From JAOAGA01 sp964540515 (lineage in GTDB: Bacteria; CALINM01), in assembly GCA_964540515.1 (NCBI GenBank), contig CAZIMS010000006.1, forward strand, positions 87,335 to 151,334: 64,000 bases of DNA, written 5' to 3'. Position 1 is the stretch's first letter; the number at the start of each line of letters is the position of its first letter. The notes below the pieces were generated by a model, which saw nothing but the letters and a program-made list of their open reading frames with translations, had not been told where the DNA came from and made no database searches. The translations under genes were made by a program, and so were the position numbers. Below are positions 1 to 8,871 of this stretch, piece after piece.

Positions 1-15
1 ACTACATCTAACATT

Positions 16-1152
16 TTAAACCTCTTTCATTCTCATCATCTTAGCTACTATAACCATCTTCTGTATCTCCGTAGCTCCTTCATAGATCTGATAAATCTTA
101 GCATCTCTAATAAGCTTTTCTACAGGCATCTCGTTGGTATATCCATATCCACCAAGAACCTGTGCTGCTTTTATTGCTGCTTCCATAGCCACATCAGCAG
201 CAAACCACTTTGCCATTGCTGCTTCTTTGGAGTTATCCTTACCATTATCTATCAACCATGCAGCTCTAAGGGTTAGCATCCTTGAGGCATCTAATTTTGT
301 AAGTAGTTCGGCTAAGGGAAATGAAATTCCTTGGTTAGAGATAAGTTTCTTGTCGAAGGTTCTTCTTTTTTTTGCATACTCAAGGGCTAAGCTTATAGCA
401 GCCCTTGCAACACCATTTGCTCCTGCTGCAACCCCTGGTCTTGTATGATCAAAAGTTTTCATGGCAATATTAAAACCATCTCCTTCCTCACCAACCCTAT
501 AGGAACTTGGTATTTTCACATCTTCAAAGGTAATCCTAACAGTATTTGATGCATGTTGACCCAGATTAATCTCTTTAGGTCCTCTAATTATGCCTGGTAG
601 ATCGGCAGGAACGATAAAACCTGTCGGCTTGCCATCAACCTTAGCTAAAACAAAATACCAACTAGCAACAGAGCCATTAGTAATCCACCATTTAACACCA
701 TTTATAACATATTCATCGCCATATCTAACTGCAATTGTAGATATTCTATTTACATCAGAGCCTGCGGCAGGTTCAGTAACTGCATAAGCTGAAAACATAA
801 GTTCCCTTGTCATAGGAGCTAAAAACCTTTTTTTCTGTTCTTCTGTGCCAAAAAGTATAAGAGGGTATTGAGATAATCCGTTTGAGTTAATAGCAGTTGT
901 AATTCCACTACAACCCGTAGCCATCTCCTCTTCCACAAGTACGCAGTCTACAGCAGTAAGACCAGCTCCACCATACTCCTTGGGCAGATGCAAGTTCATT
1001 AGTCCCTGTCTGAAGGCTTCTTCACATATATCCCTTGGGAAATCACCAGTCCTGTCATACTCCATAGCCTTAGGCGATATAAAATTTCTTGTAAAATCTC
1101 TTGCCTTCTCAACTAATCTTTTTTGTTCATCTGTTAAACTAAAATCAATCAT
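16..1152 (-). CDS. Acyl-CoA dehydrogenase
   Basis: A 378-residue FAD-dependent acyl-CoA dehydrogenase of full family length, which would oxidise an acyl-CoA to the trans-2-enoyl-CoA and pass electrons to ETF. The flavin/substrate signature TEPAAGSD is at about residues 126-133. The C-terminal GGYGY segment is followed by YEGATE, whose Glu (about E358) sits where the catalytic base of short/medium-chain dehydrogenases lies. It is preceded on the same strand, 5 bases away, by a small membrane protein, so the two are probably co-transcribed. It is separated from the main catabolic operon by 264 bases. Chain-length specificity cannot be read from the sequence. Confidence 0.93.
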   Translation of the reverse strand: MIDFSLTDEQKRLVEKARDFTRNFISPKAMEYDRTGDFPRDICEEAFRQGLMNLHLPKEYGGAGLTAVDCVLVEEEMATGCSGITTAINSNGLSQYPLILFGTEEQKKRFLAPMTRELMFSAYAVTEPAAGSDVNRISTIAVRYGDEYVINGVKWWITNGSVASWYFVLAKVDGKPTGFIVPADLPGIIRGPKEINLGQHASNTVRITFEDVKIPSSYRVGEEGDGFNIAMKTFDHTRPGVAAGANGVARAAISLALEYAKKRRTFDKKLISNQGISFPLAELLTKLDASRMLTLRAAWLIDNGKDNSKEAAMAKWFAADVAMEAAIKAAQVLGGYGYTNEMPVEKLIRDAKIYQIYEGATEIQKMVIVAKMMRMKEV

Positions 1153-1157
1153 TCCAC

Positions 1158-1730
1158 TTACTCTCCTGTATCTATTATTCCTCTAATTTTTGGTTTTTCG
1201 CTAATCTCTTCTCTAATTATATCAAGTATATCAACGGGGTTTTCTTTATTATAAAAATCAGGCACATAGCTTGTCTTAGCAAATGACTGACTACCTAAAG
1301 AAATTCTTAACCCAAAATAGGATAAAAACCAAACACATATATTGTTTACAATGATTATAAAAAAACTGTGGAAGGCAAAACCACTTACACCACACTTTTC
1401 ACAGCCTCCCGGTGGACAGGTTAAAGCATCGTATAAAACATATCCAGAACTTATAAGCAAGATGATTGAAAATATAAGTTTTGCCTTGTGGGCAAAATGC
1501 CAGTTAACATACATCTTGTTAATTTCAGATACACCGCTTAATGTGGCTGGTATTGAGAGAATAAATATAAAAAATTGTGTAAAATGCCTTATAAAAGCCC
1601 AGTCAAAGGCCCTTACGCCAAAAATATACATCTTATAAGCTTCAAAAATGTGAACTATAGCAGAAACAACAGAAAATGCCACAACAGAATGTACAATCAT
1701 TGAATGGAAATGAAATTTCTTGTATTCCAT
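1158..1730 (-). CDS. Four-helix membrane protein with N-terminal His and a Cys cluster
   Basis: A 190-residue integral membrane protein with about four hydrophobic segments (roughly residues 10-30, 48-66, 82-102 and 118-142). The N-terminus has histidines H7, H9 and H14 in a pattern reminiscent of DUF2231 membrane proteins, and a Cys-rich loop (C105, C110, C113) precedes the last helix. The His and Cys residues could bind heme or metal, but that is inference. It is probably the first gene of a two-gene unit with the acyl-CoA dehydrogenase just downstream. I cannot assign a function. Confidence 0.7.
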   Translation of the reverse strand: MEYKKFHFHSMIVHSVVAFSVVSAIVHIFEAYKMYIFGVRAFDWAFIRHFTQFFIFILSIPATLSGVSEINKMYVNWHFAHKAKLIFSIILLISSGYVLYDALTCPPGGCEKCGVSGFAFHSFFIIIVNNICVWFLSYFGLRISLGSQSFAKTSYVPDFYNKENPVDILDIIREEISEKPKIRGIIDTGE

Positions 1731-1966
1731 AATAACTCCTGCAGTAAACTAAGAGAGTTATAATAGAAAAGTTTTTTTTTTAATTCCAGTAGATTTTTTT
1801 CACAATCTTGTTAGTATTTACAAAGGAAGAATTAAGAGAACTTATTACTTTTTTTTAAAAATTTTTATTTAAAAAGCCAAGAATAGACCGAAAATCAGAG
1901 ATTTTTATAGTATCATAAAAAAATTTTTCATATTTTTAACACCCAGTTCGATATAAATAGGGACAA

Positions 1967-1996
1967 GATATTAAAATATTTATCTTTTTTAATATC
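1967..1996. terminator. AT-only inverted repeat at the end of the catabolic operon
   Basis: GATATTAAAA at 1967-1976 and TTTTAATATC at 1987-1996 form a perfect 10-base-pair stem with a 10-base loop. It abuts the stop codon of the HMG-CoA lyase gene. The stem has almost no G or C, so it would be a weak terminator at best. The rest of the 264-base gap (1731-1994) is very AT-rich and shows nothing else I can name. Confidence 0.3.
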
Positions 1997-2903
1997 ACAG
2001 GCCTATCTTGCTTTTTTTGTAAAATAGTATTCTTGATGTAAGATTTTTATTCAAAATTCTCTCCATAAACCTCGATGCCTCAACAACTTTATCCAAATCA
2101 ATCCCCGTTTTTATACCCATTCTCTCAAAGAGATATACAACTTCCTCAGTAGGCAAATTCCCAGCTGCCCCTGGTGCGTTAGGACAGCCTCCTAAGCCAC
2201 CTGACGAAGTTTCAAACTTTCTTATACCCATCTCAAAACCCTTGTATACACAAGCACTGGCAATACCCAAGGTATTGTGAATATGAAGAGAAAAATTTCT
2301 AATATCGTATTTCTCTGAAAGATGCCCTAAAAGTAACTGAATCTCCAAAGGAGTTGTTACACCCATTGTATCGCATATTACAACATCACTAATACCCATA
2401 GAAAAAAGATGTGCCACAACATACTCAACCTTATTTGGTGTTATCTTACCCTCATAGGGGCACTCAAAACATGTAGATACGCTTGCCTTTACTGGTATAT
2501 TATAAAAATCACATTCCTTTTTAATATCGGAGATATTTCTTAAGCTTTCTTTTATAGAGGCATTTAAATTTTTTTTATTGAAACTCTCTGATGTTGCTAT
2601 AAAAACTACTGCTTTATCTAACTCGGTTTTTAAAGCCCTTTTAAGCCCACTTAAATTAGGGATTAGAGCAGAATAAACAACACCTTCATGTTTTTTTAGA
2701 CTATTTAAGACAACCTCTGCGTCTGAAAGCTGAGGTATTACTTTGGAACTGACAAAAGAGGTTATCTCAAACTCTTTTATCCCAGCACTAATAAGAAGAT
2801 TTATAAAAGTTATTTTATCTTTTGTGGGCACAAAAAAACATTCATTCTGAAGACCATCTCTGGGCCCCACCTCAACTATTGAAATATCTTCTCTCTTTTT
2901 CAT
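1995..2903 (-). CDS. mvaB: Hydroxymethylglutaryl-CoA lyase
   Basis: A 302-residue TIM-barrel lyase that splits HMG-CoA into acetoacetate and acetyl-CoA, the last step of leucine degradation. The N-terminal EVGPRDGLQNE block carries the catalytic Arg15/Asp16 pair, the metal ligands are the HIHN histidines (H207, H209), and the active-site loop GGLGGCPNAPGA carries the essential Cys240. Asn stands where Tyr is common after GCP. It follows the enoyl-CoA hydratase by 2 bases and looks like the last gene of the long operon. Its product acetoacetate would be used by the acetoacetyl-CoA synthetase at 54824, which shares an operator type with this operon. Confidence 0.93.
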   Translation of the reverse strand: MKKREDISIVEVGPRDGLQNECFFVPTKDKITFINLLISAGIKEFEITSFVSSKVIPQLSDAEVVLNSLKKHEGVVYSALIPNLSGLKRALKTELDKAVVFIATSESFNKKNLNASIKESLRNISDIKKECDFYNIPVKASVSTCFECPYEGKITPNKVEYVVAHLFSMGISDVVICDTMGVTTPLEIQLLLGHLSEKYDIRNFSLHIHNTLGIASACVYKGFEMGIRKFETSSGGLGGCPNAPGAAGNLPTEEVVYLFERMGIKTGIDLDKVVEASRFMERILNKNLTSRILFYKKSKIGL

Positions 2904-2905
2904 AT

Positions 2906-3694
2906 TTATTCCACAAATTTAGCTTTTCTTTTCTCAAGAAATGCCATGATACCTTCTTGCCCTTCTTCAGAGACCCTTACTTTAGCAATAACCTTAGGAG
3001 CCATCTCTCTTCTCTTTACCATATCATTCTCAAGCTGATATGACAAAAGTTTTTTTGTCTCTTCAATAGCTTTTGGCCCAACAGAGAGTATCTGCTTTTG
3101 TAGGGATAACAGTCTATCATCCATGGCTTTTTCGTCTTCTTCAACATAGTTTACCAAACCCATCTCTTTTGCTGCTTTAGAATCAAAAAAGCCACCGGTT
3201 ATACAAAACTCCCTTAAAGCAGGGTAATTTAATTTTCTTACAAGGTACGAAGAAATCACAGCAGGAACTAAACCTAACTTAACTTCTGTAAAACCAAATT
3301 TTGTATCTTTATGAGAGATAACAATATCAGAAGAGGCAAGAATGCCTGTCCCACCTCCAAATACACCACCGTGGACACAAGAGATTACAGGCTTACTACA
3401 GGTATAAATGGCATAAAACATACCATCAAGCCCCATTGCATCCCTTACGTTTTCTTCCTCCGTATAATCTTTCATCTTTTTCATCCAGTTTAAATCAGCA
3501 CCAGCACAAAAGGATTTTCCATTTCCTCTTATTACCACTAACCTTTCTACTCTATTATTTATTTTCCCAAAGGCATCCGTTATCTCAGCTATCATATCTT
3601 CATTAAAGGCGTTGTGAAGGTCAGGTCTATTTAGTTTTAATGTTAAAGTTTTGCCGTCTGTTTCAATCTGTATATGTTGATATTCAGGAAACAT
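2906..3694 (-). CDS. liuC: Enoyl-CoA hydratase, methylglutaconyl-CoA hydratase type
   Basis: A 262-residue crotonase-fold protein. The oxyanion-hole segment SFCAGADLNWM is at about 62-71 and GGVFGGGTG at about 109-117. Glu137 in FTEVKLGLVPAVIS matches one catalytic Glu. The other usual Glu position is Gly, as in methylglutaconyl-CoA hydratases (AUH/LiuC), and the GLVPAVIS run is also typical of that group. It lies directly upstream of HMG-CoA lyase, the next enzyme in the leucine pathway, which supports the assignment. The exact substrate is inferred from this pairing; a general crotonase role is possible. Confidence 0.82.
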   Translation of the reverse strand: MFPEYQHIQIETDGKTLTLKLNRPDLHNAFNEDMIAEITDAFGKINNRVERLVVIRGNGKSFCAGADLNWMKKMKDYTEEENVRDAMGLDGMFYAIYTCSKPVISCVHGGVFGGGTGILASSDIVISHKDTKFGFTEVKLGLVPAVISSYLVRKLNYPALREFCITGGFFDSKAAKEMGLVNYVEEDEKAMDDRLLSLQKQILSVGPKAIEETKKLLSYQLENDMVKRREMAPKVIAKVRVSEEGQEGIMAFLEKRKAKFVE

Positions 3695-3698
3695 CTTT

Positions 3699-4664
3699 TT
3701 ATCCTCCTTTTTTAGTAAGAGATTTTATCGTAACCATCTCCTCAAGCACATTAAAGGTTAAGGTATAGGGATCAACTTTCCTGCTTTCTAAATCATCTTT
3801 CCAATCTGGCCACCTCTCATCGGATAATATTCTATCTTTAAGTCTCTTTCCCAGCTCGCTCATGAGCACCTTTTCAAACATCTTTTTTGCCCTTTTCCCA
3901 AAAAATTTGTAGAAAAGATTATTTTCTTCTAAATATCTTCTATGACTTTCTATTTTCTCTACCAGTTCATCAATACCTATCCCATTATTAGCCTGTACTT
4001 TTAAGACTGGAGGTCTAAATCTGCCTTCCCAGCTTATCATATCAAGCATCCCAACAATCTCTCTTAATGCCCTATCTGAGCCTTCTCTATCTGCCTTATT
4101 TATTACAAAAATATTCCCAATCTCCATAACTCCTGCTTTTATAGCCTGTACATCATCACCTAACCCAGGGACAGTAACTAATATGGATGTATGTGCCAAG
4201 TCAACTACTTCAACCTCATCCTGCCCAACTCCTACAGTCTCAAGAATTATTATATCCTTACCCATGGCATCCATAACCAGACAGATCTCTTCTGTTGAAG
4301 CCGTTAATCCTCCCAAATGTCCTCTACTAGCAAGGCTTCTTATAAACACTTCAGGGTCACTACTATGCCTTTGCATTCTTATTCTATCGCCAAGGATAGC
4401 ACCGCCAGTAAAAGGGCTAGAAGGATCAACAGCTATAACACCGATCTTTTTGCCTTCCCTTCTAAAAGCTGCTATTAACTGGTCAACTAAGGTGCTTTTT
4501 CCTGCTCCTGGAGGTCCTGTAATACCAATTATGTATGACTTGCCTGTATACTGATATAGTTTTTTTAACTCAACCCTTCCTTCTTCAACTTCATCATCAA
4601 GAAGCCTCATTAATCTTGCTGCTGCCCTTATATCATTTTGTAAAACCCTCTCAGCCAAAGACAT
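3699..4664 (-). CDS. meaB: MeaB-type GTPase chaperone of B12 acyl-CoA mutase
   Basis: A G3E-family P-loop GTPase (ArgK/MeaB) that gates adenosylcobalamin loading and protects the acyl-CoA mutase. Walker A GPPGAGKST is at residues 50-58, followed by DPSSPFTGGAILGDR and the base-recognition NKAD motif. I chose the ATG at 4664 (321 residues, usual MeaB length), preceded by AGGTGG about 9 bases upstream. Longer reading to 4745 would overlap the upstream gene by about 70 bases. It lies in the same operon as the mutase subunits (6654-8809), which fits the chaperone role. Confidence 0.92.
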   Translation of the reverse strand: MSLAERVLQNDIRAAARLMRLLDDEVEEGRVELKKLYQYTGKSYIIGITGPPGAGKSTLVDQLIAAFRREGKKIGVIAVDPSSPFTGGAILGDRIRMQRHSSDPEVFIRSLASRGHLGGLTASTEEICLVMDAMGKDIIILETVGVGQDEVEVVDLAHTSILVTVPGLGDDVQAIKAGVMEIGNIFVINKADREGSDRALREIVGMLDMISWEGRFRPPVLKVQANNGIGIDELVEKIESHRRYLEENNLFYKFFGKRAKKMFEKVLMSELGKRLKDRILSDERWPDWKDDLESRKVDPYTLTFNVLEEMVTIKSLTKKGG

Positions 4665-4674
4665 TACATACCAC

Positions 4675-5457
4675 CTATCTCTTTTTTCTTTCTTCATCCC
4701 AGATCTTTTCCATCTCCATATAAAGGGGAGGAAACTCTGGTTCATATCTTAAGAATGAAGGTATTGGATAACGAGTACCACCTTTATGAGTGCCCTCTAA
4801 ACCCTCTATTACTAACTCCACCTTAGATTTTGGTATTGTAAATACCATCTCCCAGTCTTGGGTTTGACCAAATAATCTGTCACCATAACAAGGTAAAATT
4901 ACCTGACAGTCATCATCTTTTAATGTTCTTATAATTATATCAGCACAATCTATTCTGCCATTAATTTGTGATGTAAGTCCACCACCAGTAGAGTAGAGTC
5001 TACCATTTAAAAGTCTAAGAACCTGTGCTGAGTTACCATAAAATACATATAATTGAGGATCAAAGGTTTCTTTTCCAATAGGTGCCATTAAGATTGTCTT
5101 TATCTCTTCAAAAGAAAATTTAGGAACGGAAGCTTCGCTTTTTTTACCTGCTTCTTTATCCTTTGTATATAATCCCACACAAATTGTTCCTTCTTCATAA
5201 TAATCAATTGAAGGCTCCAATCCAAAGGCAAGCTTAGCTGGTGGACATGATATATCCTCCCTTTGAAGTGCCAAGCCCCAACCATACCTCCTTGCTATTG
5301 CAAAGGCTTGACAGATAGCCATCTTCTTGCCCAGATCTTTCAAGGGTCTTTTTAACTTCGGTGGTATATCCTCAATATTGGAAACAGCAACAGCCAAAGG
5401 AAAATAAGTGGGTCTTACATAGGTATCTAAAGCTTTAGCTAACTCAACTGAGCTCAT
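4675..5457 (-). CDS. DUF169 family protein
   Basis: A 260-residue soluble protein of the DUF169 type: an N-terminal PLAVAVSN strand, a KKMAICQAFAIARRYGWG segment at about 44-61 and a following SCPPAKLAFG motif. Conserved acidic and glycine-rich C-terminal segments follow. The family has no well-established reaction. Here it sits between an acyl-CoA dehydrogenase (10 bases upstream) and MeaB (10 bases downstream) in the acyl-CoA operon, so a role in CoA-thioester or cofactor handling is a reasonable guess only. Confidence 0.8.
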   Translation of the reverse strand: MSSVELAKALDTYVRPTYFPLAVAVSNIEDIPPKLKRPLKDLGKKMAICQAFAIARRYGWGLALQREDISCPPAKLAFGLEPSIDYYEEGTICVGLYTKDKEAGKKSEASVPKFSFEEIKTILMAPIGKETFDPQLYVFYGNSAQVLRLLNGRLYSTGGGLTSQINGRIDCADIIIRTLKDDDCQVILPCYGDRLFGQTQDWEMVFTIPKSKVELVIEGLEGTHKGGTRYPIPSFLRYEPEFPPLYMEMEKIWDEERKKR

Positions 5458-5467
5458 ATATCACTCC

Positions 5468-6634
5468 TTAAATTACTCTACCTAATCCTAAATGTCTTGC
5501 TATTACGATTCTCTGTATTTCTGATGTACCTTCTCCAACCTCTAATAATCTCTGGTCTCTATAAAATCTCTCAATGGGATATTCTTTCATTAACCCATAA
5601 CCACCGTGGATCTGCTGAGCATGCCAGACAACTGTTCTCATAACTTCTGAACAATAAAGCTTTGCCATAGCAGCTTCTTTGCCAAAGGGCCTTTTGTTAT
5701 CAGCTAACCAACAGGCTTTGTATAAGAGGTGTCTTGCAGCCTCAATTAATGTAGCACAATCGGCAAGTTTAAAAGCATTTACCTGAAACTCACCCACTGC
5801 CTTACCAAATTGTACTCTTTCCTTTGAATATTTAAGCCCTAACTCAAAGGCTCCTTGAGCTCCCCCTAATCCCATTGCCGCTATAGAAAGCCTGCCACCA
5901 TCTAAGGTTTTTAACATCTGTTTGAAACCATCTCCCTTTCTTCCAAGCAAATTTTCTTTAGGAACTCTACAGTCTGTAAAATATAGTTCGGCTGTGTTAC
6001 TTGCACGCCAGACCATTTTTTTATGCATTGCTCTTTTCTCAAGTCCTTTAGCATCTGCTGGGACAAGAATACAGCTCATCTCCGGTTTCCCGTCAGATAG
6101 TGTTCCTGTTCTCGCCTGAACGACAATAACACCTGTCAGGTCATTTGCACCATTAGTAATAAATATCTTACTGCCATTAATTACCCATTCATTACCATCT
6201 AAAACTGCTGTTGTCTTTGAATTTCCAGCATCGGAGCCTGCATTGGGTTCAGTTAATGCAAAGGCTGCAAGCATCTCCCCAGAACAAAGTTTTGGTAACC
6301 AATATTTTTTTTGTTCTTCATTACCAAAATAATAAATTGGCGAGATACCAAGAGAATTTCCTGCAGCAATTGTTGCTGCCTGAGAGGCATCAACTCTTGC
6401 TAACTCTTCAACGACGATTATATATGATAGATAATCGAGCCCCTGCCCACCATACTCTTCTGGAACTATGGTTCCAAAAAATCCCATATCTGCCATTTTT
6501 TTGGTTAACTCATAGGAAAACTCTTCTTTCTCGTCTAAATCACCAGCAATGGGGGCAATCTCTTTTTCTGCAAAGCTTCTTACTGTTTTTCTTAGTTGTT
6601 CCTGTTCTGATGTTAAATCATAACAAATAGCCAT
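5468..6634 (-). CDS. Acyl-CoA dehydrogenase
   Basis: A 388-residue flavoprotein. TEPNAGSD is at about 128-135, YGGQG at about 61, and a C-terminal GEGTSE has Glu (about E368) at the usual catalytic position. Isovaleryl-CoA dehydrogenases normally have a small residue there and take the base from elsewhere, so this one does not show that hallmark. It lies between the mutase small subunit (19 bases upstream) and the DUF169 gene. Electrons would go to the EtfAB encoded in the same operon. The substrate is unknown; a branched or short acyl-CoA is likely from context. Confidence 0.92.
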   Translation of the reverse strand: MAICYDLTSEQEQLRKTVRSFAEKEIAPIAGDLDEKEEFSYELTKKMADMGFFGTIVPEEYGGQGLDYLSYIIVVEELARVDASQAATIAAGNSLGISPIYYFGNEEQKKYWLPKLCSGEMLAAFALTEPNAGSDAGNSKTTAVLDGNEWVINGSKIFITNGANDLTGVIVVQARTGTLSDGKPEMSCILVPADAKGLEKRAMHKKMVWRASNTAELYFTDCRVPKENLLGRKGDGFKQMLKTLDGGRLSIAAMGLGGAQGAFELGLKYSKERVQFGKAVGEFQVNAFKLADCATLIEAARHLLYKACWLADNKRPFGKEAAMAKLYCSEVMRTVVWHAQQIHGGYGLMKEYPIERFYRDQRLLEVGEGTSEIQRIVIARHLGLGRVI

Positions 6635-6653
6635 GAACTTCCCTCCCTTTATG

Positions 6654-7049
6654 TTACAGCGGTTTTATATTTTTATTTGCCCAGTCTATTATTGTCTCTA
6701 AAGGTGTGCCTGGAAGAAACAACTCGGAAACACCAATTGATTTCAGATACTTAACATCATCCTCTGGTATTATACCACCTCCAAATACAACAATCTCCTC
6801 TGCCTTTTTTTCTTTTAACAACTCTAATACTTTACTAAATAGATAGTTATGGGCACCAGATAGTACGCTCATTCCTATAGCATCTACATCTTCCTGTAAA
6901 GCTATATTAACTACATCTTCTGGTGTCTGATGGAGCCCTGTATAAATAACCTCAAAACCAGCATCTCTTAAAGCCCTTGATACAATCTTTACACCCCTAT
7001 CGTGACCATCTAAACCAGCTTTTGCCATTAATATCCTCACTTTACGCAT
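6654..7049 (-). CDS. icmB: B12-binding small subunit of acyl-CoA mutase (isobutyryl-CoA mutase type)
   Basis: A 131-residue cobalamin-binding domain. The DxHxxG base-off/His-on motif is D14-H16-G19 within LDGHDRG, with SVLSG at 61-65 and GGG at 90-92, all classical for B12 binding. It is a stand-alone subunit that pairs with the 557-residue large subunit 86 bases upstream. This two-polypeptide architecture, with subunits of about these sizes, is known for isobutyryl-CoA mutase (IcmA/IcmB) and for some methylmalonyl-CoA mutases. The assignment as IcmB rests on the large subunit's residues. Confidence 0.85.
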   Translation of the reverse strand: MRKVRILMAKAGLDGHDRGVKIVSRALRDAGFEVIYTGLHQTPEDVVNIALQEDVDAIGMSVLSGAHNYLFSKVLELLKEKKAEEIVVFGGGIIPEDDVKYLKSIGVSELFLPGTPLETIIDWANKNIKPL

Positions 7050-7135
7050 ACCTTTAAATACCTCCCAACTTTATATATTAAAACACCTCTTAGCTACTGC
7101 TTATTCTCTATCAACTTGTGAGCTTCAAGAAATAA

Positions 7136-8809
7136 TTAAAACATGGCTGGCTCTTTATATTCTCCAAAAACTTCTTTTAAAGTATCCACAATCTCACCTA
7201 TTGTTGCATAGGCCTTTACAGCCTGATAAATGTAGGGGATTATGTTGTCCTTTCCTGTTGCTGCCTTTTTAAGCTCCCTTAAGGCATTTTCCCATGTCTT
7301 TTTATCACGAGTCCTTCTAACCTCTTGGGTTCTTGCAATCTGTTTTTTCTCAACTTCATCATCTATCTTTAGCAAAGGTATAGGGATATCTTCCTGCATC
7401 TGATATTTATTAACCCCTACAATTGTTTTCTCGCCCTTTTCCACTGCCTGTTGATACCAGTATGCATGGTCCATAATCTCTCTCTGAGGATAACCATGCT
7501 CTATAGCCTTAACCATACCGCCCAAAGCATCTATCTTTCTAAAGTACTCATAGGCTCCTTTTTCCATCTCCATGGTAAGCTTCTCAACAAAATAAGACCC
7601 TCCTAAAGGATCTATAGTATTTATCACTCCTGACTCTTCAGCAATTATCTGTTGTGTTCTTAAGGCAACAGTAACAGCTAATTCAGTAGGTAATGCAAGA
7701 GTCTCATCCATAGAGTTTGTATGTAATGATTGTGTCCCACCTAAAACGGCAGAAAGAGCCTGAATTGTTACCCTTACAATATTATTAAGTGGTTGTTGAG
7801 CAGTTAGACTACATCCTGCAGTCTGGGTATGAAACCTAAGCATCCAGCTTCTCGGATCTTTAGCCTTAAAAGTCTCTCTCATCTCCTTTGCCCAGATTCT
7901 TCTTGCAGACCTATATTTTGCGATCTCTTCAAAAAAGTCGTTATGGGCATTGAAGAAGAATGAAAGCCTTGGGGCAAAGTCATCAACATTTAAGCCTGCT
8001 TCAATACCAGCTTCTACATAGGTCAACCCATCTTTCAAAGTAAATGCAAGCTCCTGTAAAGCCGAAGAGCCTGCTTCTCTGATATGATAACCAGATATGG
8101 ATATGGTATTCCATTTTGGCACATGTTTGGAGCAGAAGGCAAAAATATCAGTAATTAATCTCAAAGATGGCTTGGGAGGAAACAACCAAGACTTCTGAGC
8201 AATATACTCTTTCAATATATCATTTTGAATAGTACCGCCGATCTTATCCCACGATACACCTTGTTTTTCAGCTACAGCCATATACATACACAAAAGAATT
8301 GAGGCAGGTCCATTAATTGTCATTGAGGTCGTTACTTCATCAAGGGGTATCCCATCAAAAAGTATCTCCATATCGGCCAAAGAGTCTATAGCAACACCAC
8401 ATTTTCCAACCTCTCCCCTTGCCCTTGGACTATCTGAATCTACACCCATAAGAGTTGGCATGTGAAAGGCCACAGAAAGACCTGTTTGTCCCTGACTTAA
8501 AAGATATTTATACCTTCCATTAGTATCTTCCGCTGTACCAAAACCAGAAAACTGCCTCATTGTCCATATTTTGCCTCTATACATCGTTGGCTGAACACCA
8601 CGGGTATAAGGATAGTCACCAGGGAATCCCAAATCTCTTAAATAATCAAGGTCTTCTAAATCAACAGGGGTATATAATCTGTTGATCTCTTCGTTTGAGA
8701 GAGTTGTGAACTTTTCTTTGCTTTCAGGATTTTTTTTGAGATGTCTATCAAGTGTCTCTTTCATCCATAACTCAAAGCTATCTTTAATCCTACCATTCAT
8801 AAAACTCAC
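7136..8809 (-). CDS. icmA: Acyl-CoA mutase large subunit, probably isobutyryl-CoA mutase
   Basis: A 557-residue B12-dependent mutase catalytic subunit that would interconvert isobutyryl-CoA and n-butyryl-CoA. The catalytic His is H242 in SGYHIREAGS. At the two positions that separate mutase specificities, it has Phe87 (in WTMRQFSGFG) where methylmalonyl-CoA mutase has Tyr89, and Gln205 (in EYIAQKSW) where it has Arg207. Ala114 sits where hydroxyisobutyryl-CoA mutase has Asp. The Phe/Gln pair is that of isobutyryl-CoA mutase. One oddity is His116 where AFDxPT is usual. Automatic annotation would probably say methylmalonyl-CoA mutase. Butyryl-CoA dehydrogenase, crotonase, hydroxyacyl dehydrogenase and thiolases in the same operon would consume the product. 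Confidence 0.85.
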   Translation of the reverse strand: MSFMNGRIKDSFELWMKETLDRHLKKNPESKEKFTTLSNEEINRLYTPVDLEDLDYLRDLGFPGDYPYTRGVQPTMYRGKIWTMRQFSGFGTAEDTNGRYKYLLSQGQTGLSVAFHMPTLMGVDSDSPRARGEVGKCGVAIDSLADMEILFDGIPLDEVTTSMTINGPASILLCMYMAVAEKQGVSWDKIGGTIQNDILKEYIAQKSWLFPPKPSLRLITDIFAFCSKHVPKWNTISISGYHIREAGSSALQELAFTLKDGLTYVEAGIEAGLNVDDFAPRLSFFFNAHNDFFEEIAKYRSARRIWAKEMRETFKAKDPRSWMLRFHTQTAGCSLTAQQPLNNIVRVTIQALSAVLGGTQSLHTNSMDETLALPTELAVTVALRTQQIIAEESGVINTIDPLGGSYFVEKLTMEMEKGAYEYFRKIDALGGMVKAIEHGYPQREIMDHAYWYQQAVEKGEKTIVGVNKYQMQEDIPIPLLKIDDEVEKKQIARTQEVRRTRDKKTWENALRELKKAATGKDNIIPYIYQAVKAYATIGEIVDTLKEVFGEYKEPAMF

Positions 8810-8871
8810 TCCTTCTTTTTGTTAAAAAATTTCTAAAACATTAACTTTCATACTACCTAATCTATAACTTT

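Noticed and set aside
4183..4554. Long open frame on the plus strand opposite meaB
   Set aside because: It is antisense to a clearly conserved GTPase and shows only the repeated codon bias of the other strand.
4665..4745. A longer MeaB N-terminus from an ATG at 4745
   Set aside because: It would overlap the DUF169 gene by about 70 bases and lacks a ribosome site; the ATG at 4664 has AGGTGG in place.
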